DNA of 41,236 bases from Martelella mediterranea. Lineage in GTDB: Bacteria; Pseudomonadota; Alphaproteobacteria; Rhizobiales; Rhizobiaceae. The notes beneath the pieces were generated by a model, which ran no database searches, had not been told where the DNA came from, and saw only the letters and a list, made by a program, of their open reading frames with translations. Position numbers and translations under genes: made by a program. Below are positions 37,435 through 41,236 of this stretch, piece after piece; positions within the stretch are counted from its first letter, which is position 1, and each line of letters starts with the position of its first letter. The DNA is taken from positions 1 to 41,236 of the forward strand of contig PVUG01000025.1 in NCBI GenBank assembly GCA_003001975.1, read 5' to 3'.

Positions 37435-37488
37435 AATGATTATCCTTCCCTGTTTATGGACCGGTCTTGTCGACTGACCGGCCCTGTT

Positions 37489-37502
37489 TTGATCAAGATC
37501 AA
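37489..37502. promoter_or_regulatory. FNR/FixK-type binding site (perfect TTGAT-N4-ATCAA)
   Basis: TTGATCAAGATCAA matches the FNR/FixK/Anr consensus at every conserved position. Its centre (37495.5) is 60-61 bp from both divergent start codons: metY at 37434 and the DUF6455-type gene at 37556. If it acted as a class II site (centred at -41.5), transcription would begin about 19 nt before either start. Which gene is activated, or whether one is repressed, is not shown by sequence. Confidence 0.8.
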
Positions 37503-37555
37503 TGTCGTCTTTTATACAAACGTCAAAATTGCCGTCGACCAAGAGGAGCAGCGCA

Positions 37556-37942
37556 ATGGGCGTTTTGACCGACGACAATCACGCAGATGACCGTTATGCC
37601 GAATGGCGCAATGCCACCCATTCCGAAGGTGAAGAGTCCGCCGCCCTTGCCTTCCTCCAGCGTATCGCCGCGGAAGACATTGCCATGGCAGAGCCGCGCG
37701 ACGCCAGCGAAATGAACGAGATGATGAAGGTTCTCAACATCGACCCGGTCGAGGCCGAGTTCCAGTATCGTCGTCTTTTTTACGGTATGCAGGCCAATTG
37801 TGCCGGGTGTCGGGCAAAACAACGCTGCCGCGCGGATCTGGCATGTCAGAGGGCCGAGCGCCATTTCCGCGAATATTGCGAAAATTCCGAAATCCTCAGC
37901 GAGATGCGCGCCGATCCGGACATGCTGCGCTTTGAAGGCTAA
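37556..37942 (+). CDS. DUF6455-type small cysteine-rich protein, 128 aa
   Basis: A cytoplasmic protein of unknown function with no signal peptide. The N-terminal half is acidic and helical. The C-terminal half carries five cysteines: C82 and C85 (NCAGC), C91, C97 and C108 in the EYCENSEIL tail, a layout that resembles DUF6455 proteins of alphaproteobacteria and suggests binding of zinc or an iron-sulfur cluster. The frame opens at 37502, but the ATG at 37556 follows AAGAGGAG. The upstream FNR/FixK box points to expression under low oxygen. Family assignment is from memory of the cysteine pattern and is moderately sure. Confidence 0.8.
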   Translation: MGVLTDDNHADDRYAEWRNATHSEGEESAALAFLQRIAAEDIAMAEPRDASEMNEMMKVLNIDPVEAEFQYRRLFYGMQANCAGCRAKQRCRADLACQRAERHFREYCENSEILSEMRADPDMLRFEG

Positions 37943-37948
37943 GCGCCG

Positions 37949-38383
37949 TCATCCCGCCTGCATGAGACGCGGATATTCGATCGCCGGGCAGCGGTCCATC
38001 ACCACTTTCAGCCCCATTGCTTCTGCCTTTCGGGCCGCATCTTCATCGATAATGTCGAGCTGCATCCAGATCACCGCCGGTTTCGGCGCGAGCGCAAGCG
38101 CTTCGTCCACCACGCCGCCGACATATTCGGAGGCCCGAAAAATATCGACCATATCGATAGCGCCCGGAATTTCCGCAAGGCTGCCATAGACCGTCTGGCC
38201 GTGGATGCTTTTGCCGGCCAGTCCCGGATTGACCGGGACCACGTCATAGCCCCGTGCGAGCAGGAACCCCATGACCCGGTTACTCGGCCGCTCGGGCTTG
38301 GGCGACGCCCCAACCAGGGCAATCCGCCGGACGGAGCCCAGGATTTCACGTATTTTTGCATCTGTTTCAGCAGGTTGCGTCAT
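37949..38383 (-). CDS. CoA-binding protein (YccU-like), 144 aa
   Basis: A small Rossmann-fold protein of the CoA_binding_2 family (PF13380). The nucleotide-binding stretch is IALVGASPKPERPSNRVMGF (about residues 20-39). The later VPVNPGLAGKSIHGQ and DMVDIFRASEY segments are typical of the family, as is the C-terminal MDRCPAIEY. The ATG at 38395 sits directly on the AAGGAG ribosome binding site and is unlikely to be used, so I take the ATG at 38383. Biochemical role unknown; homologues bind CoA. It converges on the DUF6455-type gene with 6 bp between stops. Confidence 0.88.
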   Translation of the reverse strand: MTQPAETDAKIREILGSVRRIALVGASPKPERPSNRVMGFLLARGYDVVPVNPGLAGKSIHGQTVYGSLAEIPGAIDMVDIFRASEYVGGVVDEALALAPKPAVIWMQLDIIDEDAARKAEAMGLKVVMDRCPAIEYPRLMQAG

Positions 38384-38457
38384 GGTGTTGCACATCTCCT
38401 TATGGTATTGACGAATACGAAGTCCATGGAGGAGCCCTCAGGGGCCTTGGGTAGACC

Positions 38458-38811
38458 ATGAAGAAGCTCATACTCACATCGGCCGTGCTCATGCTTGCAG
38501 CCGGCACAGCGTCAGCGCAAGAGCCGATCAACCGTTACGACATTCAGAATATGACCTGTAACCAGGTGCACGGCATCCTTGCCAATCAAGGTGCGGCGAT
38601 CCTGCGCTATCCCGCCCCCAGCGGCAGCGGGCGCACACTTTACGACCGCTATGTCAGCAGCCCGGCTGTCTGTTTCGCCCAGGGCGGACATGCCGTGCAG
38701 CGTGTGGTGCCGACCAGCGACACCAATGCCTGCCCGACGCTTTCGTGCAAACCCGGCCCGCCGGAATGCGATGACATGGCCCTTGGCCTGTTCTACTGCG
38801 ACGACGACTGA
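38458..38811 (+). CDS. Secreted six-cysteine protein of unknown function, 117 aa
   Basis: Residues 1-20 form a clear signal peptide (basic MKK, hydrophobic core, cleavage after TASA), so the mature protein of about 97 aa should be periplasmic or secreted. It has six cysteines (C34, C72, C92, C97, C104, C114), enough for three disulfides, and an acidic CDDD end. The MTCNQVHGILANQGAAILRY and YDRYVSS stretches look conserved in small exported proteins of Rhizobiales. I know no function for it. It starts 74 bp from the divergent CoA-binding protein gene. The ribosome binding site is weak (GGGG at a distance), and an upstream ATG at 38424 is out of frame. Confidence 0.8.
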   Translation: MKKLILTSAVLMLAAGTASAQEPINRYDIQNMTCNQVHGILANQGAAILRYPAPSGSGRTLYDRYVSSPAVCFAQGGHAVQRVVPTSDTNACPTLSCKPGPPECDDMALGLFYCDDD

Positions 38812-39090
38812 CAGAACAATCGCCGAATTTGCCAAATATCCGGCGTCCATCGGAAAATATTGTCACGCCCCGCGCCGCAGGCCGCTTTCGCGTACCCGAA
38901 ACGGTCTGCCGGGGCTTCCCCTCTTTTCAGCCTGTTGGTAAGCTTTTTCTCGTCTCCGGCGTTCTTTTCAGAACTGCGTGATCTGTTCCTGCGCGGCGAT
39001 GGAGCTTCGGAAACGGTTTCCGGCTGAAGCAGGCGCACTCTGCCGGACTGGCAAGTATCCCAGGCGCCAGATAACGAAAAGAGCATAACC

Positions 39091-40812
39091 ATGGCAGAGA
39101 GTATCGCACATTATATCGCCCGCTATCTCGGTGAGGCAGGCGTCAAGCGTATCTGGGGGGTCACCGGCGATTCGCTGAACGGGCTCAGCGACAGTATCGG
39201 CCGCCTGAAGACGCTGGAGTGGATGGGTACCCGCCATGAGGAAGCCGCAGCCTTCGCTGCCGGCGCGGAAGCCCATGTCACCGGCGAACTGGCGGTCTGC
39301 GCGGGGTCTTGCGGTCCCGGCAATCTGCATCTCATCAACGGTCTTTATGACTGCAACCGAAATCATGTGCCGGTTCTCGCAATCGCCGCCCATATCCCCT
39401 CCTCCGAAATCGGCAGCGGCTATTTTCAGGAGACCCATCCGCAGGAAATCTTCCGCGAATGCAGTGTCTATTGCGAGCTGGTTTCCACGCCGGAACAGAT
39501 GCCCTATGTGCTGGAAGTCGCCATGCGCACGGCCATCGCCAAAAAAGGCGTCGCCGTGATCGTGCTGCCGGGCGACGTCGCCCTGAAGGAAATGCCTGGC
39601 GATACCGCGATCCGCTGGAACGCCCCGCGCCAGCCGGCCGTGGTGCCGCCCGAGGCGGAAATCGATGCCCTGGCCGAACTGCTCAACAATGGCAGCAACA
39701 TCACGCTTTTGTGCGGTGCCGGCTGCGCCGGTGCGCGCGAGGACGTTTTGGCCCTTGCCGAGGCGCTGCAATCGCCCATGGTTCACGCCATGCGCGGCAA
39801 GGAATTTATCGAATATGACAACAGATTCGATGTCGGCATGACCGGCTTGATCGGTTTTTCCTCGGGCTATCACGCAATGGGGTCGGCCGATACGCTGCTG
39901 ATTCTGGGGTCCGCCTTTCCCTATCGCGCGTTTTACCCCAGCGAGGCCAAGATCGCCCAGGTCGATACCCGTGCCGAAGCGCTCGGCGCCCACACCCAGG
40001 TCGATCTCGGCATTCTCGGCGATGTCGGCTCGACCATCCAGGCGCTCCTGCCCAAGCTGAAAAAGGGCCGCAGCAGCCGGTTTCTCGACAACGCCATCAA
40101 GCATTACAAAAAGGCGCGTGAAGGCCTTGATGCGCTGGCCACGGAAAAGAGCGCGAAGGAGCAGATTCATCCGCAATATGTCGCCCGGCTACTCAGCGAA
40201 AAAGCCAGTGAGGATGCCGTTTTCACCTGCGATGTCGGCACCCCGACAGTCTGGGCCGCACGCTATGTGGGCATGAATGGCAAACGCCGCCTGATCGGAT
40301 CGTTCTCGCACGGCTCCATGGCCAATGCGCTGTCGCAGGCGATCGGCGCGCAGGCCATCGACCGGGACCGGCAGGTGATCGCCATGTGTGGCGATGGCGG
40401 CTTTTCGATGCTGATGGGCGATGTCCTTTCGGTCACCCAGCTCGACCTGCCGATCAAGATCGTGGTGTTCCACAACCGCACGCTCGGCTTCGTGGCGATG
40501 GAGATGAAGGCCGGCGGCTATATTTCCGATTCGACCGATCTGAGCAGCCCCGATTTTGCCCGCATTGCCGATGCAGCAGGCATGAAGGGCATTCACGTCG
40601 AAGACGCCAGCCAGCTGTCATCCGCCCTCGACGAGGCGCTGGCCACGCCCGGCCCGGTGCTTGTGGATGTGATGACCGCCAAGCAGGAACTGGCCATGCC
40701 GCCGCAGATCACCATGGAACAGGCCAAGGGCTTCAGCCTGTACATGATGCGGGCTATCCTGAATGGGCGCGGCGACGAACTGGTGCAGTTGACCAAAACC
40801 AACCTGCGCTGA
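39091..40812 (+). CDS. poxB: Pyruvate:ubiquinone oxidoreductase PoxB, 573 aa
   Basis: A TPP- and FAD-dependent enzyme that decarboxylates pyruvate to acetate and passes electrons to quinone at the membrane. The N-terminal Pyr domain has the catalytic Glu in [16 protein letters not shown]. The middle FAD-binding domain follows (about 190-330). The C-terminal PP domain has the TPP-binding [11 protein letters not shown], with its partner Asn in VFHNRTLGF. The last 30 residues ([19 protein letters not shown], then KTNLR) closely resemble the lipid-binding C-terminal peptide of E. coli PoxB, and the length is one residue different. This makes PoxB better than other acetolactate-synthase-like TPP enzymes. 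Monocistronic, with its own terminator. Confidence 0.93.
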   Translation: MAESIAHYIARYLGEAGVKRIWGVTGDSLNGLSDSIGRLKTLEWMGTRHEEAAAFAAGAEAHVTGELAVCAGSCGPGNLHLINGLYDCNRNHVPVLAIAAHIPSSEIGSGYFQETHPQEIFRECSVYCELVSTPEQMPYVLEVAMRTAIAKKGVAVIVLPGDVALKEMPGDTAIRWNAPRQPAVVPPEAEIDALAELLNNGSNITLLCGAGCAGAREDVLALAEALQSPMVHAMRGKEFIEYDNRFDVGMTGLIGFSSGYHAMGSADTLLILGSAFPYRAFYPSEAKIAQVDTRAEALGAHTQVDLGILGDVGSTIQALLPKLKKGRSSRFLDNAIKHYKKAREGLDALATEKSAKEQIHPQYVARLLSEKASEDAVFTCDVGTPTVWAARYVGMNGKRRLIGSFSHGSMANALSQAIGAQAIDRDRQVIAMCGDGGFSMLMGDVLSVTQLDLPIKIVVFHNRTLGFVAMEMKAGGYISDSTDLSSPDFARIADAAGMKGIHVEDASQLSSALDEALATPGPVLVDVMTAKQELAMPPQITMEQAKGFSLYMMRAILNGRGDELVQLTKTNLR

Positions 40813-40836
40813 GACCACGCCCGAGACAACGACGAA

Positions 40837-40865
40837 AAGGCCCGCTTCCTATGCGGGCCTTAGTT
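40837..40865 (+). terminator. poxB terminator
   Basis: A perfect 9-bp stem AAGGCCCGC / GCGGGCCTT (40837-40845, 40853-40861) lies 24 bp after the poxB stop. The T-tract is weak (TTAGTTCGTT). Confidence 0.75.
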
Positions 40866-40897
40866 CGTTGATAAACCCGTCTCCACACTCCGCGTCA

Positions 40898-41236
40898 TCA
40901 ACTCTGTTGTTGTTGATTGTCCCTTATCCTTGCGTTGATGGTTATGATGATTTTTCGCATTGTCGCGGCGATTGCGACGATGGGTGGTTTTCCATTTTGG
41001 ATGAGGCGTTTGTAGAAGGGTGCGAATTGTCCCTTTCCCTGTGCGGCACACATGGCGGGCATGAACAGGGTTGTCTTGACCTGGGGCCTTCCGCCCCGTT
41101 GTCGTCGGCGTCCGTTTGCGTTGCCGCTTTCGCTGGGGTGGGGCGCTGTCCCTGCCAGAGCCGCCGCCTGTCGGCGCCCCATTGAGCCCAGTTCGGGAAT
41201 TTGAGCCAGAAGGCTTGCCGCGCTCAGGAAGCCGAC
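40898..41236 (-). CDS. IS110-family transposase, C-terminal part (cut by window edge)
   Basis: The last 112 codons of a transposase of the IS110 family (DEDD-type recombinase with a C-terminal Transposase_20 domain). The frame stays open from the window edge to the TGA at 40898. Typical features are the helix-hairpin-helix-like VGFLSAASLLAQIPELGSM, then RRQAAALAGTAPHPSESG, the GGRPQVKTTLFMPA stretch, FYKRLIQNGKPP and the closing MRKIIITINARIRDN. The conserved C-terminal serine region is present, and the N-terminal RuvC-like part lies outside the window. No frameshift is seen in the visible part. Confidence 0.93.
   Translation of the reverse strand, partial: VGFLSAASLLAQIPELGSMGRRQAAALAGTAPHPSESGNANGRRRQRGGRPQVKTTLFMPAMCAAQGKGQFAPFYKRLIQNGKPPIVAIAATMRKIIITINARIRDNQQQQS
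40898..41236 (-). mobile_element. IS110-family insertion sequence, partial
   Basis: The element's transposase ends at 40898, and its outer boundary must lie between there and the poxB terminator at about 40861. IS110 elements lack clear terminal inverted repeats, so the exact end cannot be set from this side alone. Confidence 0.8.

Noticed and set aside
37435-37488. A SAM-type riboswitch in the metY leader
   Set aside because: The leader is only about 50 nt to the FNR/FixK box and has none of the conserved SAM-II or SAM/SAH blocks; only a short CCGGTC / GACCGG inverted repeat is present.

Overview
The window reads as chromosomal DNA of an alphaproteobacterium of the order Hyphomicrobiales (Rhizobiales), most likely a Rhizobiaceae relative; I would not go below family level from sequence alone. 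Supporting signs are the moderately high GC content, phosphatidylcholine synthase, the direct-repeat GAAC-N7-GAAC SOS box ahead of lexA, the clpP-clpX-lon-hupB block, the sdhE-mfd / recG / glmUS arrangement and the small palindromic intergenic repeats typical of this order. Nearly all of it is core housekeeping DNA. Only the extreme right edge (an IS110-family transposase fragment) is clearly mobile.

Layout: 1-381 holds no supported gene but contains a palindromic repeat. A DsbA/FrnE-like thioredoxin-fold protein (382-1026) converges on a repair and core-metabolism block: mfd with sdhE upstream (minus strand), divergent recG, a GNAT acetyltransferase, and the glmU-glmS operon for UDP-GlcNAc supply (1117-10915). 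Next is a complete BMP-type nucleoside ABC importer on the minus strand, in the order ATPase, permease, permease, binding protein (11074-15771). Phosphatidylcholine synthase, a UbiH-type flavin monooxygenase, an AEC carrier and CcdA follow (15962-19803), then tRNA-Lys(UUU), lexA with its own SOS box, a ComEC-like protein and citrate synthase gltA (20052-25055).

The 25.1-25.5 kb gap carries terminators and a roughly 114-bp MITE-like element whose inverted arms are themselves palindromes. After it come a secreted phytase-like/esterase-like beta-propeller protein and an EamA transporter preceded by a clear FMN riboswitch, which identifies the transporter as a RibN-type riboflavin importer. The proteostasis block hupB, lon, clpX, clpP fills 29149-34561. 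It is followed by a membrane diguanylate cyclase, O-acetylhomoserine sulfhydrylase (metY), a small cysteine-rich DUF6455-type protein, a CoA-binding protein, a secreted six-cysteine protein, and a pyruvate:quinone oxidoreductase (poxB). The window ends inside an IS110-type transposase.

The most informative regulatory signals are three. The FMN riboswitch (28828-28971) lies ahead of the transporter. A perfect FNR/FixK box (37489-37502) sits exactly midway between the divergent metY and DUF6455 starts. The LexA box lies inside the spacer of the lexA promoter. I did not find a dedicated new defence or biosynthetic system. The best candidates for something undescribed are the oxygen-linked DUF6455/metY divergon and the covarying palindromic intergenic element.
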